A program made the translations under genes and the position numbers. The notes beneath the pieces are model-generated. The model did no database searches, was not told the origin of the DNA, and saw only the letters and a program-made list of their open reading frames with translations. A stretch of 64,000 bases of DNA, taken from positions 1,116,001 through 1,180,000 of the forward strand of contig UWYS01000002.1 of NCBI GenBank assembly GCA_900291925.1, read 5' to 3'. The stretch is from Thecaphora thlaspeos. Lineage: Eukaryota; Basidiomycota; Ustilaginomycetes; Urocystidales; Glomosporiaceae. Each line of letters starts with the position of its first letter. Positions within the stretch are counted from its first letter, which is position 1. This document shows positions 20,988 to 32,509 of the stretch, piece after piece.

Positions 20988-23660
20988 ATGGCAACGTGGA
21001 CCCACTCCCTGGCCGTACCGATCGATGACATCTACGACTCGTCGGACAACGAGCGAGACGACGCCTCGACCACCACTGGCACATCGACGGCCGAGCTTGA
21101 CAAGAGACGGCGATTGCAGGCAATTGTGAGCCGTCACAGTCCTCGTCCTCCCGCCAAAGGAAGAATAGAGCCATGAGATGCTGACCGCTGGCCTCGATAA
21201 CAACAGCAGGCACTCGATCTCTCGAGCGTCGATGAGTCTTGCGTGAAGTTCAAGGAGACGCCCTTGTAAGGCTGTTCCGATTCGACATGGGTCGACGAGG
21301 GAGTCGGCATGGCAAACAATTGACCCAGGTTTCCGTTGGTGCTCGTCGCCCTTTCTGCAACTCCCCGAGCAGCACCATCGCCGCTAGGATCGCTAGCGTG
21401 AAGAAGCTGAAGCAGCAGACCTCAACAGTCAGCTTGGTGACACGGTCGCCTCCCGGGAAAGGCCCCAGCGACACGCCTAGCCACCAGTCGTCATCCTCGA
21501 AGCAGAGGCACCCAGTCGACGACCAACGCAGGCCGTCCTTGAGCATTCTCCAACCGCGAGGCGCAAGCCGCTACAGCGGCGATGCAACTTCGAAAGCGCC
21601 GACAGAAACACACGCCATCGATCCAGCGCGGGAAGAAGAGCGTCGAGCTATCGATCATCGCGTGACAGCTTTAGAGCCTGAAGACCGCGCATCGTGCGAA
21701 GCAGCGACTGGGTTGCTTGTGCAATCACTCGCTCCGGTCGGGTCTGTCGAGGCTAGCGTCTCTTCAGCTACGGCGGAGCCGGACCCCAGCTGCCCCTTCC
21801 GCTTCACGCCGCTCAGCAGCGACGACCCGAAGATGAGCCTAGGCCGTTTCCAACCTCCAGGGGATCGCGTTCTCACTCCGACGTCCTCCGATCATGGCAC
21901 TTCTCCGCACGAAGTCGAGGGAGCTCTCGAGAGCCTCGGTCAGGACTTCTTCACGAGGAAAGCCTGGCCGGACGGTCGCTTTGCAGCGCCAAAGGAGGGA
22001 GACGAGAGCGACTCGGCGGGTTTGGAAGACGCGACCTCGCCCGACTCGGGCCCAAGCAACGGAGACCTATGTGTAAGCTGGGGTCTGCCAGGACCTTCTT
22101 CGTACACCTCTCACATCCCAGGTGGGCCAACGCAGAAATACTCTCGTACGCCGAGATGTGGCTCAAGCTCTTTCTGACGCTCAGGAGTCTCCCATTTCTC
22201 GCCGTCACAGGGCCGTCATCAAGCTCTCACCGCCGACCGTTTACGCCTCCGCCTCGGAAGAAGGCGTTCGATCCCGCGTTCCAGCGATTCGAGCCGAAGA
22301 GGGCAGGGCGCGATCGGAGCGCGAGTAACAGTGCCTACGGGGTCTTCTCTTCCCCGGCGGTGACTTTGGGCGACGATGCCCCCTTCGTCCGAGATTACCA
22401 AGGGCCGTCCACCGAGGTCCCTTTCCCGGGGTCAAGCTGGACGAATGACGAGGCGCCGGACTTCGTAAATTCGATGCAGCGCTGTTATAGTCGCTCGCCG
22501 TTGGCAGCAAAGCGCTATGCCGATAGTAAGTTTTGCCTCCTCTTCGCAAGTCAGGCCCGCACACCCTTGGCTAAGCGCTGACGCCGATTCCCAATTCCTC
22601 AGCGGCACTGAAAACGCTCAAGTCCTCCGAGAGAAAGTCGAAGGTTCGCAAGAACCTTGGTGAGTACCTCCTCTTCCGAGAGTCTCGTTCCTCCTGTCGC
22701 GCCGTAAACTGACGCTGAGCGGTCTCGCCCATTACCGTACCTCTCCTTTCGCCGATTCGGAAGATCGCATCGCGATGCCGCCCCCTCGTCTCAGCGGGGA
22801 GGATCAGACCGAATGGTCGACTCTGCTGTCAAGCAAGATCGGCAAGGCCCGACCGTCTCCACAGGGCTCGAATACATTCTCCCGGTACAACAGGGACACA
22901 GAACATGGCGAGCTGCGACTATTGCCCGGCTTATCTTCGAAATCTCACATACCGGCCACCAAGCCTCTCGGCAGAGCAGCCCCAGCCGGAGGTCGCCATC
23001 TTCGCCTGCCGCTCTTCAAGTCCCTCGGCAGCACGTCCGAAGAGCGCAAGGCGGCTGAAGATGCCCTCACGTGGTCTGAAGAGCGCGATGGAGCGGGGAG
23101 ACAGGTTTTCGGGGCGGATGAGGGAGGGGAAAGGCAACTGAAAGCCAAGGAGACGGTCCTGCTTAGTGACGACGACGGAAACCCATTCCTCAAAAGGCCA
23201 AGGAAGCAACGAAAATTGACGCTGTTCGAACCGACGCCGCCTCCTCGGCTGGCTTTCACCCCACAGCAAGCTTCCAACGATGACGACATCCGACACTCTA
23301 CACCCGTCGCAAGCAGGCGTGATCCAAAGACAAGAGCAATGACATCCAGCACGGCGGCATCCCCTCAGCGTCAAAGGTCCGGCAGCGGTGACCGCTTCGC
23401 CTTCCATGGCCCAGGTTGGTGAGGCTAGGTGAGGACGACCTGGCCAATCCCTATCAGGCCGGGCTCAAGCGGCTGATTTCTTTAGTTCGCCTTTCTTTGC
23501 ACTACACAGCGCCGAGGACGTGAGCAATGTCGACGAGCACTCGTTTCGCTCGGCGGCAGGTGCTTGGCGGCGGCTTATACGGCATACTTTGAGAAGGCTG
23601 GACCTTAGCGGATTCAGTGTCGAAGGGGCCGAGTTTCCTCTGCTGGATCCGTCGAAATGA
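20988..23660 (+). CDS. Unrecognised multi-exon gene, basic Ser/Pro-rich protein
   Basis: Exons supported by splice signals and phase: 20988-21125 (MATWTHSLAVPIDDIY), 21210-21242, 21329-22072, a fourth exon ending at 22525, then 22603-22659, 22764-23418 and 23510-23660 (ends LLDPSK). The junctions from 22525 onward fit exactly. Exon 4 start is unresolved: acceptors before 22122, 22185 and 22211 exist, but none restores the later frame from the GTAAGC donor at 22073. Starting at 22211 works only with a GTGTAA donor at 22071. Exon 2 could also end at 21265 (GTAAGG donor), but the phase then fails. The roughly 750-residue product is hydrophilic with Ser/Pro/Arg stretches, a basic patch RPRKQRKLTLFEP and a Trp/Arg-rich C-terminus (AWRRLIRHTLRRLD). 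This suggests a nuclear protein; no domain recognised. Confidence 0.6.
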
Positions 23661-23949
23661 TGGCCTCACTGTAGGGACAGGGTGCGCCGTGGCACGGTCA
23701 CAAGATCCAACTATCCACTGAGGCCAAGACAGTATGAGACGAAACGGGTGTGTAATTGCGAAATCTCAAGTGAGAAGACCAGGACAGCGTGGTTAAGGAA
23801 ATTAAGGGACAGCGCGAAACAGGACAGGAGAAACGAAGCTGCGGAGTGATAACGAATGGATATCTTGACGGAGCGAAGCTCTCGTGAGCGTGGGGTCTGG
23901 ATCTAGAGGACGGCGGGGCCGATAATCCCATCCATGAGGATCGATGAGA
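23661..23949. other. Convergent 3' flanks
   Basis: 289 bases between convergent genes; no gene seen. Confidence 0.5.
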
Positions 23950-25118
23950 TCACCAGTAGGCGAAACCTCCCAGAATGCCAAAGGCAACGGCAGCAAGCGC
24001 CACGGTGACGGGGGCGGCAAAAGGCGAGACGATGATACCGGCGCCTGAGGAGCCTCCGGCCTTGGTCGGACTGACATGAGGAAACGCGAAGCGAAATGGT
24101 GGGGATCAGCGGGAAGTGAAATGTCAGCTTGACACCATTGTCTCGAGGACGGCCGGGGGAAGGGGGGCAAAGGCAGAACATACGTCGAGCTGGTGTTGGT
24201 AGCAGATTTGGGAGGGAGGGTACCCTTGCTGCGAATACGGATCGAGACGAGCAGGCAGAAGAAACGGTCAACTTCCTCCTACGATCTCACATTCTATCTG
24301 TGGAACACCTGTCTAGACTTCATCGAACTTACCCTGCAGCCGAGGTCGTGTTGGTGGTGTTCGTAATGTTCGAAGGCATAGACCCGGTCTTGGACGACTC
24401 GCCGCTGGTCGTTCCGGGGCTGGTCGATCCACCGCTGCTGGTGGCACCAGGACTGGCGCCAGCACCGGCAGCACCAGCACCAGCACCAGCGCCAGGAAGA
24501 GCACTAGGAACCGAGTTAGTGCTAGCGCCAGTGCTAGCGTCAGGCTTAGCGCCCCGGGCAGAGCTAGGAGCGGCAGCAGGGGCGGCAGCAGGGACACCGG
24601 GGGTGGTAAGGGAGGGAGTCTTGACATCGTCGTCGCTGTCATTGTCGTTGTCCGAGTCGTTCTGACACTCGTTGGGACCCTTGTCGACTCTGACCTGGCC
24701 GCTGTAGTTGGGTTTTCCGCTGTCGTCGGTGAGGATAAAGGTGACGACGGTGCCTTCGGGGACCTTGGGGGTGTAGATAACCTTACCGACCGAAGCATCG
24801 GCCGTCATCTGCTCGAGAGGCGTCGAGCCTACTTCGGTTCCCCTGACCACACGGATAAGCACTGGATCGAACCGTGGATGGAGAGGGAATCATTTTGGGC
24901 AGGTGTCAGCTTGTTGTCCTGTCAATCTCGATGAAGCCCTAGGGGACGTCGTCTGTGAGATACGTACCTTGTCCAGTGGCACCAGTGAAACCAATCTCGT
25001 TCTTGGAACAGGCAACCAGGCTAGGCGGGGTGTTGATCGTGGGCTCGGCCTGGACCAGCATCGAGACGCTGAGGGCCGTTGCAACTGCAAGTACGTTGAT
25101 GAGCGAAAGAGTCTTCAT
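23950..25118 (-). CDS. Secreted GPI-anchored cell-surface protein
   Basis: Three exons on the minus strand: 25118-24968, 24861-24333 and 24070-23950, phases 1 and 2 respected, 266 residues. Residues 1-24 are a clear signal peptide (MKTLSLINVLAVATALSVSM, then LVQA and a likely cut before Glu25). The mature N-terminus (25-130) has PPSLVACSKNEIGFTGATG and a beta-rich block with VIYTPKVPEGTVVTFILTD, a pattern found in many small basidiomycete wall proteins and related to the Ser-Thr-rich GPI/Kre9-like group. A low-complexity Ala/Gly/Ser/Pro linker with NITNTTNTT glycosylation sites follows. The tail ends with a small-residue site and a hydrophobic segment (VTVALAAVAFGILGGFAYW), the hallmark of GPI attachment. 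Role probably structural at the cell wall; not recognised as an enzyme. Confidence 0.85.
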
Positions 25119-27290
25119 GGTTGACAGCTGTGTTCCTGTGAGGACAGTTGAGGAGGATAGATTTTTGGAAGGGCTTAAGATGGTAGGGGGAACGATGTGT
25201 TGGGCAGAGACAGAAACAAGCCGCCGAGGGTTTCTTATACGGTGTGTCTCGTCTACCCACCTGTGAGCTGGCACTGAAATGGAAGGGTCGGAAGAGGTGG
25301 GGGTGGTTGTGGGCAATGGCCCTCTACGCTCCGCTGATTGGCCGGGGCGCCGGCGCAGGCTAGTGTGGGCTGAAATTAGAACCTTACGATCTCAAGCTGA
25401 ACGAGGTGGACGTTATTCTACCCCTGAATCGCTGAGGCCATTGATACTGTACAGCTTGTGTACAAGGAGATGCTTACATGGCATCAGACCTCATCATGGG
25501 TGCGTCGCTACGGATCGGCGCGCGCGCTCTTCTGTAGGCCCTTGCGCTGGTGCTTTACCGGCTGTCCAGCAGGCAAGTCGACATAAGAAATCCAACACGG
25601 TTCTTATTCGGGTGTGATGAGAGATCAAACGGATCCGAAGCCGGGAGATTGCGCCTCCAGCCGTAACAAATTAGGAAGGCTCTTGACATGCTGTCACCAA
25701 GCCGCCGACCGGGTCCGAGGAGAAGGACAACGACAGCTAGCCTGGAGCGGTGTGACCTAATAGAGCGCGTAGGTGGTCCCGTGGCGCCTAGGCTCTAGCC
25801 CAAAACAGTGCTAGGGAAGCTACGATGCCTCAAAATAGGTGAACTATGTGTGGTGCCGCTGATGGGTCGGCGGACAGCAGAGGGAGTCGGCGGCAGGATG
25901 GGGCTGACAGCGTCGACAGAACCGTTGCGGCCTCCAGGTCTGGCCTAGACCCTGACTTTGCACCCCGATCGAAGCTCAGCTGGACCCCGTTTGACTTCTC
26001 ATCGGGACCCTTTCGGAGTGCAGAGTGGAGATATGTACAGTAGCTGCACCGGCCTGCTCCCAACCAAGTGCTCCGCCGGTCTGTCCTGTGACCCTCGACG
26101 ACCATTTTATTTTATTTTTTGATTTGAGGCCACCTTCGAGCTCCTTTTCGTAGGGCGGCAGCGATGCCATAGCGTTTGAAAACATGCCAAGAGGAGGTGC
26201 AAACAAACAAGAAAACTAGCCGCCGAATCTCGTCGCTCAGCACCACGGGGACAGGAGGGGGGATGGGTCAGCGGCCGGCCCTCTGCCCAGGAGAAACTTC
26301 CGCTCGGATTTGCTCTCCGAAAAGGCCCACGTCAAGATCCTGCTCCGGCACCCAGCTACGCACGGCGTCACTCGTGACTTCGTGTGCGTCGGGTTTTGAC
26401 TTTCGAACGGGAACGGAACGGAAGACGGGCGATTTTAGAAGTGGAGGTTTTCCGTGGGCTCTAACTACTTTGACTCCCTCCACCTCTCCTCTTCAGATCG
26501 AAGGCAGGATGGTCGCCACCTCGTTGTTCCAGTACGAAGGGCGTACTTCGATAGGTAACTATGGGGACGTTTGACTTGCCGGTAGAGCATTCGAGAAGTG
26601 GCGAACGTTGGCGATAGACGGGAGAGAGGCTCTCGCCGGCGAAAGAGGCGAGGTCGTAGATGGGGCACAGATGACGCCGAGGGAGAAAGCCGCCATGAAT
26701 TGCTTGGCCGCCGCAGGCCCCACTGCCTGCCAGCCTCTTCTCTCGTCGGTTCCCCACCGCCCGGCTTGTTCCTCACCTAGCGAAAAATAAACGTGGAGGC
26801 TTCGAGGGCCAAAGCGATCCCCCGAATTGACGCTCAACTGTGACTACACTTGGATGATGATGTTCAATAAGCTCCAAGTGGCAAGCAACCAAATGATGCA
26901 CTCTAGTTGACCAACGCGCGCGCCCGCCATTGGCCCCTGGAGTTTCAAGATCCCCTTGTCTGCTCGCGCCCGTCTACATAGCATCATCGTCGGGCATGCA
27001 CCGAACGGACATCGCGAGACGGACAGAACGTCGGAGAAAGCGAAGAGAAGGAAGCATGCGACCGACAGCGGGGCCTGTAAATTGTACGGCGACATCACTG
27101 CGCCTCCGGGTCCGTCCGAACGCCACCCTGATGTGGTGACTCGGAGGCGGACAGCGGACAGCGCAGGCAGGGCAAAGACAGGCTAGGGATTTGGATGGGG
27201 ACGCCAGCGGACAGCCGTGCGGCGGCGGCACTGAGCTTCGCCAGCAGGGCAGACGGGCTGGCCCTCGGCCCGGAGCGAGAAAAAATCAAT

Positions 27291-27327
<37 letters not shown>

Positions 27328-27834
27328 CGGCGAAATGAGCGAGCCTGTCTCGTCGTCATCCCTTGCCTTGAATCCTGTGCTGGCTTGGCTTGCCTGCGTA
27401 GCCTAACCTTATGACCGCCTCTGCGTTCGAGCCGGGCGTAGTCAGACAAGTTCCGAAGGAGGGCAGCATCCGCCCTCCCTCTGTTCAGACTACTCTTTGC
27501 AGAGCTCAAATTCTAGACGCCCCTTCCACCCTCTCGATAAGGCTCGCCGCTGCTCTTTACTCAAAAACCACCCACCATCCGCCTCGGCCCGGCCGTAACG
27601 CGTCCACCTCTTTGTCTACCAACGCTACCCGTACCCCTCTCCCACGCAAGCCAATCTCCGCAAGCCGCCGCCTCTTCTCACTCGACCCTCGACCCTTGAC
27701 TCGCCCCACCAGCGCACATCACTCTCGCTGGCCTGCACACGTGAATTCAAGGCCCTCAAGAAGCCCTCCGATATATACGCACGGTGGTAGTTCGTCGTCC
27801 GACGGCTGCCCCGCTGCCACCCCTTCTTCTACCC
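25119..27834. other. Gene-poor 2.7 kb stretch
   Basis: Upstream region of the GPI-protein gene and the leader of the PDR16-like gene. Open frames here are short or compositionally random and have no splice partners. Contains an AT-rich patch (about 26104-26126), an (AGGC)9 microsatellite (27293-27328) and, from about 27510, a pyrimidine-rich tract leading to the next ATG, typical of fungal promoters and leaders. Confidence 0.5.
27293..27328. repeat. (AGGC)9 microsatellite
   Basis: Nine perfect tandem copies of AGGC about 510 bases upstream of the PDR16-like ATG. Confidence 0.95.
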
Positions 27835-29505
27835 ATGTCTTCGACCTTCGAACGTCTCGCAAAGTCCTCCTCGCGCTCTTCCCGCGCCACCAACAACACT
27901 ACCGGCAGCAACAGCCAGTCCAGGCCCGTTTCAGCCTTCTTCGGCAGAGCCTCGAGCTACATGACCGAAAACCGACGCAACCAGGCAGCTTCCGAATCGC
28001 AGGCAGCCTCGCTCGACCCCAACATGGGCATCACCGCCACGCCACAGCAGTCTCGCGGCGGCCTCCGACCGTTCCATGGTGTCTTCCCCGCTCCAGACGC
28101 CAGCGTCAAGCTCAGTCGCCCCGCAGAGCTCGCCGCGGACCAGGAGGCAAGGTACCAGCAGATGATCGACCACTTTAAGTCCATTGACGAGTACCCCGTC
28201 AACTTCAAGCCGGCCACCCAGAAGAAGCCGCTCAACGATTGGGAGACGCTTCGGCTCCTCTCCCGCGAGTCGATGCTCCGCTACCTGCGCGCGACCAAGT
28301 GGGACGTGGCGCAGGCCAAAAAGCGGCTGACGGACACAATCATCTGGCGGAGAGAGTACGGCGTTGACACTCTCGAGCCGGCAAAGCTTGAGCCAGAGGC
28401 CGAGACTGGCAAAGAGACGATCCTCGGCATCGACAACAAGGGCCGTCCGCTCCATTACATGCACCCCAACCGCAACACGACGGACGAGACGCCCCGGCAG
28501 ATGCAATTTGCCGTCTGGATGCTCGAGGCTGCGATCGATGTGATGCCGCCCGGCGTCGAGCAGCTGGCGCTCCTCATTAACTTTGGCGGCAAGAAGGGCA
28601 ACCCGACCAGCATCAGAAACGCCAAGCTGATGCTTTACATCCTGCAGAACCACTACGTCGAGCGGCTCGGCATCGCGCTCTGCATCAACGTCCCTTGGCT
28701 CTTCAAGGCCTTCTGGAACGCCATCTACCCGTTCATCGACCCCGTCACAAAGTCCAAGTGCAAGTTCGATGAAGCCATCGAGGAGGAGGTACCGCTCTCG
28801 CAGCTCGCCAACGACTTTGGCGGCGAGATTGACTTCGAGTACGATCACACCAAGTACTGGCCCGACCTTGTCTCGCTGGTCCAGCTGAGGCGGGAGCAGC
28901 AGCTCAAGCGGTTCAGGCAGAACTGCAACGGCGAGATTGGCGCGTCGGAGTGGGTGATCCACGGCGGAGACGAGCAGGATCCGCGCTTCGCACTGAAGAA
29001 GGATTCTGCCTACGCCGAGTCGCCAGAACTCACGGCGGCCGCCGAAACAGCAGCATCGGCGGCACCTGCGGCAGTGGAGCAGACCGGCGGGGCGTCCTCA
29101 GCCACAGCAGCAGCAATTACCGCGGGCGGGTCTACGACGACGGCGCCGAAAGCCGAGAAGACGGTGTCGTACCGGGCAACGCGTGAGGATGGAGGCGCTG
29201 CCGACGATGACGACGCCGACTCGATCCTCGACCGCTTCGTCACGTCAAAGGAGGAACTGCCGGACAACCCTCTCGAGACCGAGGCGGCCGAGCGGCTGAG
29301 CCGGCGCGAGTCGGGCTCGGAAAACAACACGGTCGTCAACAAGAGCGTATCCGCACACGCCGAGGCTGAGCCCCGCGCCTCGACCGACTCGAAGAAGCAT
29401 CACTTTGGCTCGCTCTTCCACCGCAACAGCCGCAAGGGCGGCAAGCAGGCCAGCGAAAAGCACCACGACAAGTCGCTGTTCACCGCCATGGTCGGCAACA
29501 TCTAG
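27835..29505 (+). CDS. PDR16: PDR16/Sfh-type Sec14 lipid-transfer protein
   Basis: Sec14-like proteins of the Pdr16 group exchange phosphatidylinositol and sterols between membranes and influence azole tolerance. Single exon, 556 residues, starting MSSTFERLAKSS. An open frame extends 51 bases upstream but has no ATG. CRAL-TRIO N-terminal helices at about 135-180 (SRESMLRYLRATKWDVAQAK, IIWRREYGVD). The lipid-binding CRAL-TRIO domain spans about 185-345: ETGKETILGIDNKGRPLHYM, FAVWMLEAAIDVMPPG, LALLINFGGKKG, YILQNHYVERLG, FWNAIYPFIDPVTKSK and NDFGGEIDFEYDHTKYWPDL, all in the Pdr16/Sfh3 order. The C-terminal 200 residues are disordered. The stop TAG at 29503 is followed by 48 more sense codons of the same composition before the next TAG (29650-29652), described as a finding. 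Confidence 0.92.
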   Translation: MSSTFERLAKSSSRSSRATNNTTGSNSQSRPVSAFFGRASSYMTENRRNQAASESQAASLDPNMGITATPQQSRGGLRPFHGVFPAPDASVKLSRPAELAADQEARYQQMIDHFKSIDEYPVNFKPATQKKPLNDWETLRLLSRESMLRYLRATKWDVAQAKKRLTDTIIWRREYGVDTLEPAKLEPEAETGKETILGIDNKGRPLHYMHPNRNTTDETPRQMQFAVWMLEAAIDVMPPGVEQLALLINFGGKKGNPTSIRNAKLMLYILQNHYVERLGIALCINVPWLFKAFWNAIYPFIDPVTKSKCKFDEAIEEEVPLSQLANDFGGEIDFEYDHTKYWPDLVSLVQLRREQQLKRFRQNCNGEIGASEWVIHGGDEQDPRFALKKDSAYAESPELTAAAETAASAAPAAVEQTGGASSATAAAITAGGSTTTAPKAEKTVSYRATREDGGAADDDDADSILDRFVTSKEELPDNPLETEAAERLSRRESGSENNTVVNKSVSAHAEAEPRASTDSKKHHFGSLFHRNSRKGGKQASEKHHDKSLFTAMVGNI

Positions 29506-29652
29506 TCGGCCGTGCACCACAGGAACTCGTCCGATGAGCACCACAAGCGCGATCACGCATCAGAGTCGTCCACAACGGCGACGCCGACCGCGGCAGCCAC
29601 CGACAAGCCTCTGCTCCATCAGACTTCCAGGAACGCGGTACACACGACATAG

Positions 29653-30125
29653 AAACCCTCCTTTCTGCTTTTAATGCTCCTTGTCTACCCCGTCCCGCTA
29701 CTACCCTCGTGTTCTGTCGTAAACATCTCCGTACAATCTCGCTACTCGGATACCTCAATATAGCCCTCTCGCATTCACGCATCCATCTATTACGTTCTTG
29801 TCCGCTTACCCCCTTCTCCCTCCCTGTCATATCGCCTCGGTGCCCCCCTCTCCCTCTCCATCCCGCATGCATCGTTATCAGTATTGCCCTATTCACGTGC
29901 TTCCGCAGAAAGATGGCTTGATGCCTTGTTCACGCTTGCAAACGCACGACTCTGTGAAAAGGCGAACGTGCCTCCACAAATTGTCGGAATGAAGCGCTAA
30001 AAGTGTTGGTCGGTGTGCGATTTCTGCTCTCGCACACATCACAAGTAATCGATTGGTCATTGCTAATTCACGACTAGACAGGGATTCGAGCTAGGCAAGT
30101 GGAGGGAGAAACGGGTGAGAACGAC
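29653..30125. other. Convergent 3' flanks
   Basis: Pyrimidine-rich and slightly AT-enriched gap between convergent genes. No gene seen. Confidence 0.5.
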
Positions 30126-31693
30126 CTAGTTGCTGCCGGTGTTGACCTTGTGGGTGGCCGGCTTCTCGACCTCCTCACCAAACACGTTCACGTCCCAGAA
30201 AGGCTTGTAGGTGTAGGGAACGTTGAACCTGACCTTGCCCTTTTCGTTGACGAGGTCCGAGATGGTCTTGTAGTCCTCGTCGCTCAGCTCAATCTCCTCA
30301 AAGTTGGACTTGATCCTCGACTCCGTCGTGCTTTTCGGAATCACGCTCAGGCCGCGCTTCGCTGCCCACGCAATGAGGACCTGGGCGGGATCAGCGTTGA
30401 GCTTCTTGGCCACCACCTGGACCTGCGGGAAGTCGACGATCTTGGTTTGGCCGGTAAGGTTGTTTCCGAGCGGCTGTGTTCGAGACGAGGGATCGATACC
30501 AAGAGGCCGTCAGCATCCATCTTGACACAGCGACGACAGAGGTAAGAGGGCGAGGACTTACCGAGTAGGCGGTGAGGTTGATGTTCTTCTCCTTGGCGTA
30601 GGCGACGAGCTCGTCCTGCGGAAGGAGAGGGTGACTCTCAATCTGGTTGACAGCAGGAACCTGAGGTGACAAGATGCACGAGAAACGATCAGCGCTTGGC
30701 GGCTGGGAGGCAGCGATATAATCAGGCAGAGAATCGGACTCACCTCGCCGGTAGCCTTGATGATGGCCTCGAGGTGCTCGATGGTGAAATTCGAGACGCC
30801 GATCGACTTGACCTTGCCGGTCTTCTTGAGCGCGACGACGGCCTTCCAGGTGTCGACAATTGAGGTCTGCAGGTCGAGCTTCGCCTGCTTGCCGTCGTCC
30901 GCCTTGGGGACAAGCTCGCCGGTGTGGTCGGCCGAATCGAAGGGGACAGGCCAATGGATGAGGTAGAGATCGAGATATGAGATACCTAGCTCTTTGAGAG
31001 TATCATCCAGGGCGGCCTCGACGAGCTCGGGCTTGTGAGAGGTGTTCCAAAGCTTCGAGGTGATGAAGAGGTCCTCGCGCTTGACGACCGAGGGGATCAT
31101 CTTCTTGAGGGCCGCTCCAACTTCGTGCTGGTTCAAATAGATCTTGGCCAGGTCGAGGTGTCTAAGGCATCGGTAAGTCGAGAAGGAGAGAAAGGTTCAT
31201 CCAAAGGGGTAGAGGAACTCATGAGTGTACTCGACGAGAGCTGCTGAAGATTTGGACGGACAAACTCACCGGTATCCGGCCTTAATGGCGCTCTCGACTG
31301 CGGCCTCAACCTCACCAGGCTTGGAGAGCCAGGTGCCCAGGCCGATCTGGGGGATCTTGTTGCCGTCGTTGAGCGTGATGGTCTGTTGCGGTGTCAGGGG
31401 TGATCGAGCATGCGAGCGAGCAAACCAGGCAAGTGAACGGTGCGGGCAGTACAACAGCGCGGGAGGATGGTTTGGACGGATCAAGTGGGCAGGCAGATAT
31501 TCAGGCCGGATGGTCAAGACCCGCAAGCGATGAACAGATCGAGGCGATGCAAAGAAACAAGGGAAGGAGAGGTAGCGAAAAGGGGCGACGAGATAGATAG
31601 CGTTAGAAAATGTCGTCAGCGCCCTCTTCCTCGTCTTGCCGTAGCTTGCAGGGCCTATCCTCTGCGACAGCAACTCACCTTTCTCAGAGACAT
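30126..31693 (-). CDS. Aldo/keto reductase (Gcy1/Ypr1 type)
   Basis: NADPH-dependent reductase of carbonyl substrates, cytosolic. Five exons on the minus strand: 31693-31679 (a five-codon first exon, MSLRK), 31382-31270, 31161-30744, 30660-30562 and 30473-30126; all phases agree, 330 residues. The catalytic tetrad is complete: Asp46 and Tyr51 in HLDLAKIY, Lys79 in FITSKLWN and His112 in YLIHWP. The cofactor-binding blocks [25 protein letters not shown] and [16 protein letters not shown] are typical. [11 protein letters not shown] replaces the usual Tyr-Gly-Asn-Glu loop with Tyr-Leu-Asn-Gln, a mild variation. The exact substrate cannot be told. A TATA-like element lies 78-89 bases upstream of the ATG. 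Confidence 0.93.
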
Positions 31694-32509
31694 GATGTCG
31701 AGGATAGCGGTGTGAGTGGTGGTCCGGGTTGTCGTGGAGTTGGGAAGGGATGCGTCGCGAGGCTCCCTGTCTATATAAATAGTCGGCGGTGAGGCCGAAC
31801 CAGCCGGCACGCCCACGGGTGGCCCGTTCGCTTCCCTGCCCGGCCCCCCACCAGTCACGGCCTCGTCACGAGCCAGGCGTCGAATGGCGCCTTTTCTTCG
31901 TTGATCTTTGTTCGACGAACGCGCGCGCCGTAAGTCCCGGAGATCGACCGCCGCACAGGCGATGTACAGGCGAGGAGAGAGGAGGCCTAATGGGTTGCGG
32001 GCAGGAACGGCAGAGGACCTGAGCTCGAGAGGGCCCCCGGCGCGCCGGTCGAGCGCCGAAGAGCGGCAAACGCAAGCGAGGGACAGGGTGGGCACAAGAC
32101 AAAGAGCACGCCTATGGCGGCGGCGACGCAGAGGAAGAGAGATGGTGGGGGAGAGAGAGAGAGAGAGAGAGGGAAGAGGGCCAAGCAGCGGGGAAAAGAG
32201 AGGCCTCAGTGCGACGGCCGATCACCCTAGACGCGCACGCCCTGCGCACAAGCTGCAGTGGCGGTAGTGAATTGTGCAGCTGTTTCGACCGAAACCCTCT
32301 ACCGCCGCTCTCGTGGGAGGTCGCTGTGCAGCGAGATTGCTGGTCATCTTGTGGTGCAAAGCGGGGGATACACGCAATCCGAGCCGGCTATGTCACATCA
32401 CTACCACCGCTATGTCGTGTTCTGGCAGGCGGACAAAGAGTCGATGGCAACGAGATGGTCTCGACGACAACCCTACACGTGTACATCATCGGGGTCCAAC
32501 GACCCGCGA
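31694..32509. promoter_or_regulatory. Promoter of aldo/keto reductase and 3' flank of BRAP2 gene
   Basis: 816 bases between two minus-strand genes. Holds the TATA-like element and a (GA)n run at about 32151-32171. No further gene supported. Confidence 0.5.
31771..31782 (-). promoter_or_regulatory. TATA-box-like element of the aldo/keto reductase gene
   Basis: CTATTTATATAG read on the minus strand, 78-89 bases upstream of the ATG at 31693, at a distance suited to a TATA box. It stands out in GC-rich surroundings. A strong TATA box fits the stress-inducible behaviour typical of this enzyme family, which is inference. Confidence 0.6.

Noticed and set aside
26176..26574. 132-codon + strand frame in the gene-poor interval
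   Set aside because: No motif, no flanking exons and no promoter-like leader.
27931..28962. 343-codon minus-strand frame
   Set aside because: Antisense shadow of the CRAL-TRIO domain of the PDR16-like gene.
30040..30110. Possible tRNA B-box (GATTCGAGC)
   Set aside because: No matching A-box or cloverleaf pairing could be found around it.
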